64,000 bases of DNA from a virus, in the IMG/VR virus record IMGVR_UViG_3300035126_000631, positions 1 through 64,000 of that record; one strand, 5' to 3'. The notes under the pieces are model-generated. The model saw only the letters and a list, made by a program, of their open reading frames with translations, was not told where the DNA came from and ran no database searches. Every line of letters starts with the position of its first letter. The first letter of the stretch is position 1. The position numbers were made by a program, and so were the translations under genes. This document shows positions 36,053 through 43,579 of the stretch, piece after piece.

Positions 36053-36430
36053 TCACTTGAGGGTCTTTCCGAGCGAGGGGTTGCGGATGACCACGCTTCT
36101 GGCATGGGATCGGGCGATCCGCTCCAGTTCCTCGACCGCCGCCTCGAGCGACTGGGGCTCGGGCATGGTCGCCAAGGTATACCGCACCTTGCCGTTGACC
36201 TCGGCCGGCACGTAGGCCGCGACCCGACTGAACGGGTGGTGCCGGGTATACTTGGCCCATTCGAGGATGTATCTCTTGACCCCCGCACGATTGACCATGT
36301 TCTTGGCCTCCTTGGTGTCGAGGTAGTGTTTGACCGCCGAGGGCACGACAAGGTAGCGGACGGTTGTCTGGAAGGGTGGCCGCTCGTAGGCCGGACACTC
36401 GGTTCGGGCAAGCCTCTGGATCTCAGTCAT
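36053..36430 (-). CDS. Protein of unknown function (125 aa)
   Basis: Mixed alpha/beta protein (FQTTVRYLVVPSAVKHYLDT; NRAGVKRYILEWAKYTRHHP; VRYTLATMPEPQSLEAAVEE). No catalytic motif found. It lies 3 bases downstream of the 36434 gene in the same operon. Confidence 0.55.
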   Translation of the reverse strand: MTEIQRLARTECPAYERPPFQTTVRYLVVPSAVKHYLDTKEAKNMVNRAGVKRYILEWAKYTRHHPFSRVAAYVPAEVNGKVRYTLATMPEPQSLEAAVEELERIARSHARSVVIRNPSLGKTLK

Positions 36431-36433
36431 GGG

Positions 36434-36763
36434 TCAGAGGGAGTAAGGGTTGCCTTCGGCCAAAGGCAGCGTCTTCGGACGCACCCCCTCGGGCTGTTCC
36501 CAGACCAGACTCTTGGGCTTTGGGGTTACCCCGTCGAAGACCACCCGCAAGGGTAGGAGATGATGGGCCGGAGGATCAGCCAACGGCAGGAAGGTCGCCG
36601 CGACGATGACCGGAAGGGCCGCGCAGATCCGCGCCATCACGGCTCGGCAGTGCGACCACAGGGTCGGTTGCGGCTGGCTCGGGACGGACAATGCCGCCCA
36701 GAGGTAGGGATACGCCTCGGCTGGGAGGCAGGTATTGTTGGGGTCGAATTCTCGGTAGTTCAT
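36434..36763 (-). CDS. Protein with one hydrophobic segment (109 aa)
   Basis: Start at 36763 follows the AGAAAGGAA cassette; an in-frame ATG at 36862 would add 33 residues (MNPEPRTVSRVLIDIDGGRA) and follows a junction motif, so two forms are possible. The span ICAALPVIVAATFLPL (about residues 47-62) is probably transmembrane. Function unknown. Confidence 0.5.
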   Translation of the reverse strand: MNYREFDPNNTCLPAEAYPYLWAALSVPSQPQPTLWSHCRAVMARICAALPVIVAATFLPLADPPAHHLLPLRVVFDGVTPKPKSLVWEQPEGVRPKTLPLAEGNPYSL

Positions 36764-36914
36764 TTGGTTGGTTTCCTTTCTTGGTAGAACCACACGGGAC
36801 CGCGCCCGACCCCCATCAATGTCGATGAGGACACGGGACACGGTGCGTGGTTCAGGGTTCATTTGGTTAATTAGACAATGTGGAGTTATTACTCGTTCAA
36901 ACGGATGTTTGGGC

Positions 36915-37052
36915 TTACATCACGATGAGGTGATCCTTGGCCCACTCTTTGTTGAGACCGCCGCGCTCGATCAACGCTTTCTTCAAAGCGGCTGGGGTCA
37001 AACGCTTGGCGGTTTTCTTCTTGGCTGCTTTCTTCACGGGTTTCTTTTTCAT
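36915..37052 (-). CDS. Histone-like basic peptide (45 aa)
   Basis: MKKKPVKKAAKKKTAKRL followed by a short helix and IERGGLNKEWAKDHLIVM. A lysine/alanine-rich tail joined to a small globular end suggests DNA binding. A ribosome-binding site (AGAAAG) precedes the start; upstream lies the repeated sequence ATGAACCATGAACC. Confidence 0.55.
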   Translation of the reverse strand: MKKKPVKKAAKKKTAKRLTPAALKKALIERGGLNKEWAKDHLIVM

Positions 37053-37107
37053 TGGTCTTGGGTTCTTTCTACTTGGTTCATGGTTCATGGTGCAATGACG
37101 GTGTGCG

Positions 37108-37407
37108 TCATACAGCCAGCCGTTCGAGTTCACGGGCGAACTCTTGGGCCAGCATGGTTTCAAAGCCCTCCTGATCGACAAGCACGATGAGCTTGCGGGC
37201 CTTGGGGTTTCTCTTGAGGACGATCAGCGCCGACTTGCGGGCGTGGGCGGGTAAGCCCTCGACCTCGGAGGCGCGGACCTCCTTGCAGAACTGCGGGGTG
37301 GGGCGGCGCTTGATGAAGCGCGGCGTCCCACCCGTAGTCCAGTCGGAGGCTTTGACTGCGCCTCCGCGTTTGTAGATTTCCAACGTGTTCTTGTGTGTTC
37401 CTTTCAT
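37108..37407 (-). CDS. Small protein of unknown function (99 aa)
   Basis: MKGTHKNTLEIYKRGGAVKA, then a basic beta/helix region (LIVLKRNPKARKLIVLVDQE) and a C-terminal helix (AQEFARELERLAV). AGAAAGGAAACC precedes the ATG. No family recognised. Confidence 0.6.
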   Translation of the reverse strand: MKGTHKNTLEIYKRGGAVKASDWTTGGTPRFIKRRPTPQFCKEVRASEVEGLPAHARKSALIVLKRNPKARKLIVLVDQEGFETMLAQEFARELERLAV

Positions 37408-37421
37408 GGTGGTTTCCTTTC

Positions 37422-38450
37422 TTATCTGGTTGTGGAGTTATTACTCAAGCGGCAAGTGAGGTCGTGGAAGGCGACGGCGGCGCACTGGGGCACAACGCCG
37501 TTTCCTGCCAGACGTAACTCGTCCCAGCGCGAATCGCAGGACACGCACAACTCGGCATAAGCCAGCCGATTGGCAGTCCCATCAAGGCTTCGCAAAACCT
37601 CGGATTCAGCTTGGCCTTCACCAGATAGCCACCCTCGGCCTGACTCACATCCTGCCCGAGTGACTTCTGCTTTCTGCCGACCGCCATCCCAGCTTTGCCG
37701 TCCCCCGCGTTCGGTGTCGCCCAGCAAGACTCGGGGTGGTTCCCAGTCATGCTGCTCTTCGCCCGGACGGGCGGGCCAAGGATGCCCCCCTCCCGATAGG
37801 CTTGGACTGCCACATCCAAGGTGTCCATCGAGAGCTTCCCGTTCCGTATGCGGCCCCCTTGGTAGCCACCCTTCGAGTCCCGCGCCGAGGCGGTGGGCCA
37901 GGATAAAGACCCTGCGTCGTTGGTGAGGCGCTCCCGCATCGACTGACGCCGAGTATAGTCCCGCCTCTGCTCGGTAACCCACGCGCTCCAATTCTCGGAG
38001 GACATGGAGCAGAACCGGAGTGCCGGCAGGGTCGCTCCACCCGTCTCCCTTGAGCTTGGCCGAGACGATGCCTTCGACGTTCTCCAAGAAAACAGCGGTA
38101 GGTCGTGCTCGGCGGATGCCGTCGAGGATGAAGGGGAAGAGGTGTCTCGGGTCTTCATCTCCGGCGCGGACTCCGGCAGCACTGAATGGCTGACATGGAA
38201 AACCGCCCGAGATGATCGAGACTCCGGCGAACTCTTCCCAAGGGAAAGTGCGGAGATCAGGCCAGATCGGAGCCGCATCAAGTTGCCCGCCCTCCATGCG
38301 CGAGAGAAGTAACTCGCACGCGAAGGCTTCGATTTCACTGTAAGCGACTGTCCGCAGACGTTCGCCAACGACTCTACGGATTCCGAGGTCAAGACCTCCA
38401 TATCCGGTGCATAGACTGATGTGTGTGATGGTAGGATCCACATGGTTCAT
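37422..38450 (-). CDS. C5 cytosine-specific DNA methyltransferase
   Basis: A 342-residue enzyme with the ordered m5C motifs: I SLCTGYGGLDLGI, IV GGFPCQPFSAAG (catalytic Cys), VI VFLENVEGI, VIII HQRRRVFILAH and X LRLAGNGVVPQCAAVAF. It would methylate cytosine in a short DNA target to escape host restriction or mark the genome; no cognate endonuclease is seen. A junction motif (TATGGAGTTATTA on the plus strand) lies 6 bases before the start. Its last codons read through another copy of that motif. Confidence 0.9.
   Translation of the reverse strand: MNHVDPTITHISLCTGYGGLDLGIRRVVGERLRTVAYSEIEAFACELLLSRMEGGQLDAAPIWPDLRTFPWEEFAGVSIISGGFPCQPFSAAGVRAGDEDPRHLFPFILDGIRRARPTAVFLENVEGIVSAKLKGDGWSDPAGTPVLLHVLRELERVGYRAEAGLYSASVDAGAPHQRRRVFILAHRLGAGLEGWLPRGPHTEREALDGHLGCGSPSLSGGGHPWPARPGEEQHDWEPPRVLLGDTERGGRQSWDGGRQKAEVTRAGCESGRGWLSGEGQAESEVLRSLDGTANRLAYAELCVSCDSRWDELRLAGNGVVPQCAAVAFHDLTCRLSNNSTTR
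37445..38443 (-). CDS. Second coding-like frame overlapping the cytosine methyltransferase gene
   Basis: An open frame of 332 codons within the methyltransferase gene in another phase. Its C-terminal half (SLSWPTASARDSKGGYQG ... ESCWATPNAGDGKAG ... LNPRFCEALMGLPIGWLMPS) matches a familiar phage protein pattern (WPTP-type repeats, then LNPRFVEALMGFPIGWT). Internal starts at 38158 (MKTRDTSS) or 38005 (MSSENWSAWVTEQRRDY) are more likely than 38443. Its stop lies one base before a junction motif, exactly as for other genes here. Function unknown; it could be a target-recognition partner. Confidence 0.5.
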   Translation of the reverse strand: MWILPSHTSVYAPDMEVLTSESVESLANVCGQSLTVKSKPSRASYFSRAWRAGNLMRLRSGLISALSLGKSSPESRSSRAVFHVSHSVLPESAPEMKTRDTSSPSSSTASAEHDLPLFSWRTSKASSRPSSRETGGATLPALRFCSMSSENWSAWVTEQRRDYTRRQSMRERLTNDAGSLSWPTASARDSKGGYQGGRIRNGKLSMDTLDVAVQAYREGGILGPPVRAKSSMTGNHPESCWATPNAGDGKAGMAVGRKQKSLGQDVSQAEGGYLVKAKLNPRFCEALMGLPIGWLMPSCACPAIRAGTSYVWQETALCPSAPPSPSTTSLAA

Positions 38451-38466
38451 TTGGTGTATGGAGTTA

Positions 38467-38787
38467 TTACTCTACTCCGACATAGACTTGTCGGGTGTAG
38501 AACGTGTTGTTGCTATGGAGTTCGCGGTCGCCGATCTTGCCCAAGGCTTCGATGTCCGCCGCCAAGGCATCCGCCGTGGCCGCGTCTTTCTTGTCCTCGA
38601 TGCAGCGATCCCACCGCCCGGCCACCGGATCGTAGTCGGGGTTGTCGTGCTTGTGCGTCAGGATGTGGACGCAGTATGCCTCCTCCTTGCAGCCCCAAGC
38701 CTCGGGGTCGAGCGGGTGAATGGTGACGAAGCGGATGCTGATCGGGTGACGCTGCACCGCTTCAAGGATCTTGGTTCGTAGGTTCAT
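38467..38787 (-). CDS. Protein of unknown function (106 aa)
   Basis: Alpha/beta protein starting MNLRTKILEAVQRHPISIRF, containing VHILTHKHDNPDYDPVAG and LAADIEALGKIGDRELHSNN. No catalytic motif found. The start follows AGAAAGGAACC. Its TAA is part of the junction motif that precedes the methyltransferase gene. Confidence 0.6.
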   Translation of the reverse strand: MNLRTKILEAVQRHPISIRFVTIHPLDPEAWGCKEEAYCVHILTHKHDNPDYDPVAGRWDRCIEDKKDAATADALAADIEALGKIGDRELHSNNTFYTRQVYVGVE

Positions 38788-38803
38788 GTTACTTGGTTCC
38801 TTT

Positions 38804-38989
38804 CTATTTGGATGAAGACAGACTGTCTTCGAGTTCACCGACTTTGATTTCCAACTTGTCGTAAAGTGACGACAGTTGCTTGGCAGTTTCCGAATCTCCT
38901 CCGGCGTAGGCGTCAGCCAGATAAATGGCTTCGGATGCCAACGTCATTGCTTCATGGAGGTGCTTCATGGCGGTTGCTGCATGGTTCAT
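38804..38989 (-). CDS. Small helical protein (61 aa)
   Basis: MNHAATAMKHLHEAMTLASE followed by a second acidic helix (LYDKLEIKVGELEDSLSSSK): a small helical hairpin. The AGAAAGGAACC ribosome-binding cassette precedes the ATG. Function unknown. Confidence 0.55.
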   Translation of the reverse strand: MNHAATAMKHLHEAMTLASEAIYLADAYAGGDSETAKQLSSLYDKLEIKVGELEDSLSSSK

Positions 38990-39009
38990 GTTACTTGGTT
39001 CCTTTCTGG

Positions 39010-39153
39010 TTATTGTTCGATTTCTGAAACGTCCCGCTCTTCGATGCTGCACGGGAACTCGGTGATGTTGCCGTTGAGGAACAACTCTTCCGCTTCCTCG
39101 GCGGAGTCGGCTTCAACGTGGTAGTGGGCTACTTCTCGGATTAGGTATTTCAT
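39010..39153 (-). CDS. Small protein of unknown function (47 aa)
   Basis: MKYLIREVAHYHVEADSAEE then AEELFLNGNITEFPCSIEER, a short beta-helix-beta unit. The similar pattern (hydrophobic strand, then DSAEEA-type helix) occurs at the start of the 39179 product (VIALDVAAESEEQAKRIAAA), so the two may be related. Confidence 0.5.
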   Translation of the reverse strand: MKYLIREVAHYHVEADSAEEAEELFLNGNITEFPCSIEERDVSEIEQ

Positions 39154-39178
39154 ATGGTGTTTCCTTTCTGGTTGGTTG

Positions 39179-39520
39179 TTATTTGAGTGCCTCGGCGAGT
39201 TCGTTCTCGTTGCCCATGAGCGCAGCGAGTTTCTCCACCGCGTCTGTGAGGCTGATGATCTGCTCATCAGTAGCCTCTTGCTCGTCAGCGACCTCGGCCT
39301 TACTGCCGTCGAGAACGCCGGAGCATCCCTCTCCATCAGACCAGATGTAGACCCCCGCACCATGCAGGGCGTCTATGGTCTCGCCGTCTGTGCTCTCCAA
39401 GAGGTTGGAGACTGGCGTGTAGACCGCCGCAGCGGCGATGCGCTTGGCTTGTTCTTCGGATTCCGCTGCGACATCGAGGGCGATGACTGCGGGGATATGG
39501 ACTCTGTATTCTTTCTTCAT
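39179..39520 (-). CDS. Small acidic protein (113 aa)
   Basis: N-terminal beta-alpha unit (MKKEYRVHIPAVIALDVAAE), glycine-rich middle (VYIWSDGEGCSGVLDG) and a C-terminal coiled-coil-like helix (ISLTDAVEKLAALMGNENEL). It starts after AGAAAGGAAAC. Function unknown. Confidence 0.6.
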   Translation of the reverse strand: MKKEYRVHIPAVIALDVAAESEEQAKRIAAAAVYTPVSNLLESTDGETIDALHGAGVYIWSDGEGCSGVLDGSKAEVADEQEATDEQIISLTDAVEKLAALMGNENELAEALK

Positions 39521-39549
39521 GTGTATGTTTCCTTTCTGTTATGGTTTTA

Positions 39550-39873
39550 TTACTTGGACGCACGCCTCACCTCTTCACATCGAAGTAGGTCGTGGATGTC
39601 CGATAGAACGGAGGACACTGCATCCTTAACTCTCTTCGGCGGTCTGACATCATCCCCGAAATCGAAGCTCGGGCCTTTGGCATATCGGTAATACGGCTCG
39701 GGTATGTCGTCTTCGCCGACCTCTTTGTAGACCCTGACGAGGTATTGCTCCCAACTCGGGAGTGTGACGTAGATGTCCACATCCACATACTCCTCGATGT
39801 TGTCGATGAGTTTATACTCAAGCAGGAGTCCGTCTTCAGTTTCCTTGGTTGTCGTTTCGTATTTGCTACTCAC
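39550..39873 (-). CDS. Acidic protein of unknown function (107 aa), GTG start
   Basis: A GTG at 39873 is chosen because AGAAAGGAACTAAACACC precedes it. Acidic alpha/beta protein (KLIDNIEEYVDVDIYVTLPS; VRVYKEVGEDDIPEPYYRYA). No family recognised. Confidence 0.55.
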   Translation of the reverse strand: MSSKYETTTKETEDGLLLEYKLIDNIEEYVDVDIYVTLPSWEQYLVRVYKEVGEDDIPEPYYRYAKGPSFDFGDDVRPPKRVKDAVSSVLSDIHDLLRCEEVRRASK

Positions 39874-39901
39874 GGTGTTTAGTTCCTTTCTTATTATGGG
39901 T

Positions 39902-40330
39902 TTATGATTTGGTCGCACGGGCGATAGCCTCGTCGACGATGTTGGCCGTGCCTCCGATCTCATCCTTCACATCTTCCAGCCGCCCATCAGCAGCGGCATC
40001 GAGACAAGTCAGGGCCAAGCGCAGTGCGTCGAGCATCGCCGGTGCAGCAGCAACCAAGTTGACTGTCGCTTGCCATCCCTTGTCGGAGAGGCAGGCAGCC
40101 TTGTGGTCGGTGTCGGAGACTTCGTCGGGACGAACCCGATGCAGCGTGGCAATATCCAATCCATCCTCATTGCAGAGGAAGGAGCAGTTGTTGTCGCTCG
40201 CTTCAACATGGGCGAAGGCTCGGTCTTCGCGATTGCCGTGAAGAACGCAGTCGTCGGAAGGGCAGGGGTATTTCCACTTGCCGCCATCTTCGCGTCCGCA
40301 TTCAGGACAGGGTTGGTTGAGTGTAGTCAT
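39902..40330 (-). CDS. Zinc-ribbon protein (142 aa)
   Basis: The N-terminus carries CPECGREDGG and CPSDDCVLHG, a likely zinc ribbon. The rest is helical (NLVAAAPAMLDALRLALTCL), a pattern common in phage proteins of the LTxAPxMLxAL type. The role is unknown. It starts after the AGAAAGGAACC cassette. Confidence 0.6.
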   Translation of the reverse strand: MTTLNQPCPECGREDGGKWKYPCPSDDCVLHGNREDRAFAHVEASDNNCSFLCNEDGLDIATLHRVRPDEVSDTDHKAACLSDKGWQATVNLVAAAPAMLDALRLALTCLDAAADGRLEDVKDEIGGTANIVDEAIARATKS

Positions 40331-40361
40331 TAGTATTGGTTCCTTTCTTGTTGTGGGTTTA

Positions 40362-40661
40362 TTACTGCTTCGCCAACTTGATCGCCTCGGTGAGGACATG
40401 GACTCGGGCGTCGAGCATATCCTGTGACGGGAAACAATCCTCATTGGTGGCATCCTGCTTGCACCACGCGAGGGCTTCACGCAGCACGTTGCAGAGTTTC
40501 TTGTGACGCTTCTCGACTTCGTAGATGCCTGGAACGACATCCTCGTCGATGAGGTCGAGGCCGTTCTCTACTTGGATCGCGTCCGCCGGATTGCTGCAAT
40601 AGAACGATGCAGCCTCGGCGGCGAGCTTAAGTTGGTTAATCATTTCGGATGTTGGTTTCAT
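40362..40661 (-). CDS. Small helical protein (99 aa)
   Basis: All-helical product (MINQLKLAAEAASFYCSNPA; KRHKKLCNVLREALAWCKQD) with four Cys spread along its length. No family recognised. The start follows CGAAAGGAACCC. Confidence 0.55.
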   Translation of the reverse strand: MKPTSEMINQLKLAAEAASFYCSNPADAIQVENGLDLIDEDVVPGIYEVEKRHKKLCNVLREALAWCKQDATNEDCFPSQDMLDARVHVLTEAIKLAKQ

Positions 40662-40682
40662 TGGGTTCCTTTCGTTGGTTGT

Positions 40683-40817
40683 TTAATCCTGACACTCCGC
40701 CGGCAACTCCAGGTCGCCGCACTCACGCTCCGAGTCGCAATCGCGACAGGTCAGCGAGAACTCATTGGTGTGTTGCTTCTCGCAGCACACGCACTCGTAA
40801 CTCGGTTCAGGGTTCAT
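40683..40817 (-). CDS. Zinc-finger-like peptide (44 aa)
   Basis: MNPEPSYECVCCEKQHTNEF then TCRDCDSEREC: two CxxC-type pairs in 44 residues, a compact zinc finger. It begins with the recurrent ATGAACCCTGAACC start and overlaps the upstream stop as ATGA. It could be a small regulator of host transcription or a nuclease inhibitor; the function is not shown. Confidence 0.5.
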   Translation of the reverse strand: MNPEPSYECVCCEKQHTNEFSLTCRDCDSERECGDLELPAECQD

Positions 40818-41026
40818 AGGTCGAACGTGTGATGCTCCATGTCCGACTCGCACAGGAGCTTGAAGACCGCCGCATCGTTGCCGTGAGGCCCGTAGGGGTC
40901 AGGGTCGTCCAAGCGCAGATGCTCGGTGTGGGTGTATGCCTTGCCGTTGGGGGCAAGGATGTGAACCTCGGCGTTCGAACCATCGGTGCAGACGTAGAGG
41001 GTGGATTCGGTGTCGATCTCAATCAT
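40814..41026 (-). CDS. Small acidic protein (70 aa)
   Basis: MIEIDTESTLYVCTDGSNAE, a predicted small beta protein ending SDMEHHTFDL. It follows the CGAAAGGAAACC cassette and is coupled to the zinc-finger peptide downstream. Function unknown. Confidence 0.5.
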   Translation of the reverse strand: MIEIDTESTLYVCTDGSNAEVHILAPNGKAYTHTEHLRLDDPDPYGPHGNDAAVFKLLCESDMEHHTFDL

Positions 41027-41055
41027 GGTTTTGGTTTCCTTTCGTTGTTGGTTGT

Positions 41056-41241
41056 TTAATCCTCAATGCCGACTGCTTCTTTGTAAGCATCCTCAATGTC
41101 GGAGAGGCGTTCTTTGAACTCCTCCAGCATTTCCCTGCGGGAGTCGTAGCCGATGTCTTTATATGACTGTCCGTTGAGTAGATCGCATACGTCGAAGTAG
41201 CACTGCTGAATGTCGGCCAGTCGGTTTCCCTGTATTCCCAT
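41056..41241 (-). CDS. Small helical protein (61 aa)
   Basis: Begins MGIQGNRLADIQQCYFDVCD and ends in a long acidic helix (REMLEEFKERLSDIEDAYKE). Preceded by AGAAAGGAACATC. Function unknown. Confidence 0.5.
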   Translation of the reverse strand: MGIQGNRLADIQQCYFDVCDLLNGQSYKDIGYDSRREMLEEFKERLSDIEDAYKEAVGIED

Positions 41242-41255
41242 ATTGATGTTCCTTT

Positions 41256-41444
41256 CTATTTGTCGTGTTGGTTGTTCGGGTCTTTGACCCACTCGATGTC
41301 GATGCCTAACTCGGTCAGCGCGTCGAGGTCGCGATGATCGATGGTGGTCTTTCCGGTCAGACGTTGGACATAAGGGCCAAGGTGTCCGGTCGGATAGATG
41401 CTCTGGCGTCCGTAGACGCTGCGCTCGAATAGTTGCAGTCTCAT
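41256..41444 (-). CDS. Small protein of unknown function (62 aa)
   Basis: MRLQLFERSVYGRQSIYPTG, then VQRLTGKTTIDHRDLDALTE and ELGIDIEWVKDPNN, a small alpha/beta product. It overlaps the upstream gene's stop by 4 bases. Confidence 0.5.
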   Translation of the reverse strand: MRLQLFERSVYGRQSIYPTGHLGPYVQRLTGKTTIDHRDLDALTELGIDIEWVKDPNNQHDK

Positions 41445-41623
41445 GGTTCCATTTCCTTTCGTTTGTTGTTGCAGACTTGCACCAGCATCTCTTGCGTGAT
41501 GTGCATCCCGCATGGTGCTGTGTAGTCGATTGGTTGATCGGGGAATTCGGAACTCGTCACTCGTTCGCCGTCGAACAAGACGCGCACTTTCTCCCCCGCA
41601 ATGTTGAGCGTGATCGGTTCCAT
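41441..41623 (-). CDS. Small protein of unknown function (60 aa)
   Basis: MEPITLNIAGEKVRVLFDGE, a small beta protein with PCGMHITQEMLVQVCNNKRK at the C-terminus. It shares one base with the stop of the glycosylase gene, so the two are likely translated together. Confidence 0.5.
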   Translation of the reverse strand: MEPITLNIAGEKVRVLFDGERVTSSEFPDQPIDYTAPCGMHITQEMLVQVCNNKRKEMEP

Positions 41624-42192
41624 CAGTTCCTCCCGCTCATCTGCTTCCACGTTGCCAAGTCGAACTCGGCAAACGTCATGGCAGGGAACATCTCGCGCAC
41701 CTTGCGCTTGGCCCGTGCCTCGATGTTCAAGTATTTCGGCGACAGCTTGTCGGGTGTGGTTGCTGGAATGCCGCGCAGCTTGGCGACCTTGCGGAGCCAA
41801 CGCAGAATGTGAACGTCGAGCACGACATACTCCTGATGCGGTCTGCTGTGCAGCAGAAACATCCGCGCCGTCTTATGGCCGATGCCGTGGATCGACAGTA
41901 GATCGTGCAGCGAACAGCCGCGCAGATCCAAGTCGAGCACGGCACTCGTTGCGGGGATCGTCCGTTCCTCGTAAGGGCCGAGGCCGATGTGGCGCATGAT
42001 GTCGCCGATCCGGTTGCGGTGCTGGCGCAACTCGGCGAACGGACTCGGGTTGCCGAGGTAGGTCAACAGATCGTTGACCTTCGTCGCTGCGAGGTCTGAT
42101 TTCTTCCCTGCCACGGCAATGCAGAAGAGCATGAACTCTTCGAGTTGCTCGTCGGTGCGGTGGTAGTTGGTGACTTCGGTGGGTATAATCAT
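41623..42192 (-). CDS. HhH-GPD DNA glycosylase (endonuclease III-like)
   Basis: A 189-residue protein with the helix-hairpin-helix LSIHGIGHKTARMFLL, whose Lys fits the catalytic lysine position, followed 20 residues later by the GPD-type aspartate in VVLDVHILRWL. Such enzymes excise damaged or modified bases and nick the strand. No iron-sulphur Cys cluster is visible at the C-terminus. In a phage that also carries a DNA methyltransferase and a nucleotide-modification-associated protein, it may repair phage DNA or attack DNA with particular bases. Confidence 0.75.
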   Translation of the reverse strand: MIIPTEVTNYHRTDEQLEEFMLFCIAVAGKKSDLAATKVNDLLTYLGNPSPFAELRQHRNRIGDIMRHIGLGPYEERTIPATSAVLDLDLRGCSLHDLLSIHGIGHKTARMFLLHSRPHQEYVVLDVHILRWLRKVAKLRGIPATTPDKLSPKYLNIEARAKRKVREMFPAMTFAEFDLATWKQMSGRN

Positions 42193-42218
42193 ATTAGTTC
42201 CTTTCTTGTGTGGGGTTA

Positions 42219-42401
42219 TTACAAAGCCTCATCGAATTCGATGGGTAGGGTGAGTTGCGGGTCGGCTTGCTCTTTCCGGGCAAGCTGGACGAGGTGCGCG
42301 TGACGCAAGACGAGTGAAGAGAGGCGCAATGCCGCCTCGATGTCGTAGTCGTGGGTCGCATTGAAGTGCGCCGCCGACTCAAGGATCAGTGATTTGTTCA
42401 T
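42219..42401 (-). CDS. Small helical protein (60 aa)
   Basis: MNKSLILESAAHFNATHDYD and a helix (IEAALRLSSLVLRHAHLVQL). The start follows AGAAAGGAAACC; its TAA forms part of a junction motif (TGTGGGGTTATTA, plus strand) that precedes the glycosylase gene. Function unknown. Confidence 0.5.
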   Translation of the reverse strand: MNKSLILESAAHFNATHDYDIEAALRLSSLVLRHAHLVQLARKEQADPQLTLPIEFDEAL

Positions 42402-42421
42402 GTGGTTTCCTTTCTGTTTGG

Positions 42422-42760
42422 TTAAGCGGCCTCGCACGAAACGCTTCGCGCAAAAGCCAAGACTTGTTCCGGCGTGTCCAAGACAAAGTGAACAGTCGGG
42501 GTGGAGTTGTCTGCCGGATCGCCGTCGATATGCCAGATCTCCGACCTCTCATTGCTGATGTGCCGGATGCTGACATGGATCCGGTCGCCGACTTCGGGGA
42601 CGCTGGCATCCTCAAATGCGGTGAGCATGATCTCGGTGTTCCAGTTCTCGTCGGTGAACTCGGGGTATCGATGGGTGACGAGGGCATCGCAGCCCCCGCC
42701 AGTCCCGATCTTGCAGAACCCGCACTTGCGGAGTTCTTCGTGTAGTTCTTCGGTTGTCAT
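42422..42760 (-). CDS. Protein of unknown function (112 aa)
   Basis: Begins MTTEELHEELRKCGFCKIGT, with Cys residues CGFCK, then a beta-rich body (EIMLTAFEDASVPEVGDRIH) and a helical end. No catalytic motif recognised. It follows AGAAAGGAACC. Confidence 0.55.
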   Translation of the reverse strand: MTTEELHEELRKCGFCKIGTGGGCDALVTHRYPEFTDENWNTEIMLTAFEDASVPEVGDRIHVSIRHISNERSEIWHIDGDPADNSTPTVHFVLDTPEQVLAFARSVSCEAA

Positions 42761-42772
42761 GTTGGTTCCTTT

Positions 42773-43276
42773 CTATTTGGTTAGTTCGGTGACGACGTAA
42801 TCGTTCTTCACTCGGGAGTCCTTGAGGATGTCGCGGATGTCGTCCTTGGTGAACGCAGTCGTGGCATACGCTTGCACTTGGTAGTCGTCACCCTCCGAAG
42901 GATGAATCCACGCAGACAAGCGGTGCTTGTATCCCTGCCGGATCATCTTGGCATCCAACGCCGCTTGCTCCTTGGCTTTCTTCGCTTCGATCTTGGCCCA
43001 CTCGCGTTGGAACTTTGCGGCCCGCTTGGCGTAGCTCTTCTCCTTGCGCTCCAACTTGGCGATGCCTTTGCCGTCGATGAACTCGGCAAGCAACTCTTTG
43101 GCTCGCTTGTTGAAGTCCTCCTTGTCGATGGTCTTGTCGCGCAGGAACTCGGACTCGGCATTACAAGCGCCATTACGGAGCGCGACTTTCAACTGCAAGC
43201 CGTAGCCCGCATACATATTGGAACATGGGCTGATCTCGTAGTAAACGGACTGCCCTTTGCGTGTGTATTTCTTCAT
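42773..43276 (-). CDS. Coiled-coil protein of unknown function (167 aa)
   Basis: An N-terminal beta region (GQSVYYEISPCSNMYAGYGL) and a long basic coiled coil in residues about 50-110 (ERKEKSYAKRAAKFQREWAK), then a C-terminal alpha/beta domain. It starts after CGAAAGGAAAAC, downstream of a GTCCG palindrome. Function unknown. Confidence 0.55.
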   Translation of the reverse strand: MKKYTRKGQSVYYEISPCSNMYAGYGLQLKVALRNGACNAESEFLRDKTIDKEDFNKRAKELLAEFIDGKGIAKLERKEKSYAKRAAKFQREWAKIEAKKAKEQAALDAKMIRQGYKHRLSAWIHPSEGDDYQVQAYATTAFTKDDIRDILKDSRVKNDYVVTELTK

Positions 43277-43306
43277 GTGTTTTCCTTTCGTTGTCCGGTG
43301 ATCGGA

Positions 43307-43579
43307 CTAATCATTGGTGATAGTGGTTTTCGGTGTGACGCCTTCGTTCTCCATCCACGCAAACAAGCGGGGTTCGAGGTCGGCGAGTTTGTCGGAGATG
43401 AACGAGTCGTTCTCGAGGACGAGCATATATTTGCCGTTGTCGGTCTCCTCGATGATGTAGTTGGCATACGGCTCCACCGGATCGTGGATGCCGTTGTAAA
43501 CCCATGCGACCATTGGGCCATCAGGGTTCTTGAACTCGTCCTTCGGGAACGTGTGCAGTTGTTTCGGGTATGTTTTCAT
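43307..43579 (-). CDS. Small acidic protein (90 aa)
   Basis: Starts MKTYPKQLHTFPKDEFKNPD, preceded by GGGAGGTCAA. The first residues resemble MKTYPPF of the 43905 product. Predicted alpha/beta, ending GVTPKTTITND. Its stop overlaps a GTCCG palindrome. Function unknown. Confidence 0.55.
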   Translation of the reverse strand: MKTYPKQLHTFPKDEFKNPDGPMVAWVYNGIHDPVEPYANYIIEETDNGKYMLVLENDSFISDKLADLEPRLFAWMENEGVTPKTTITND

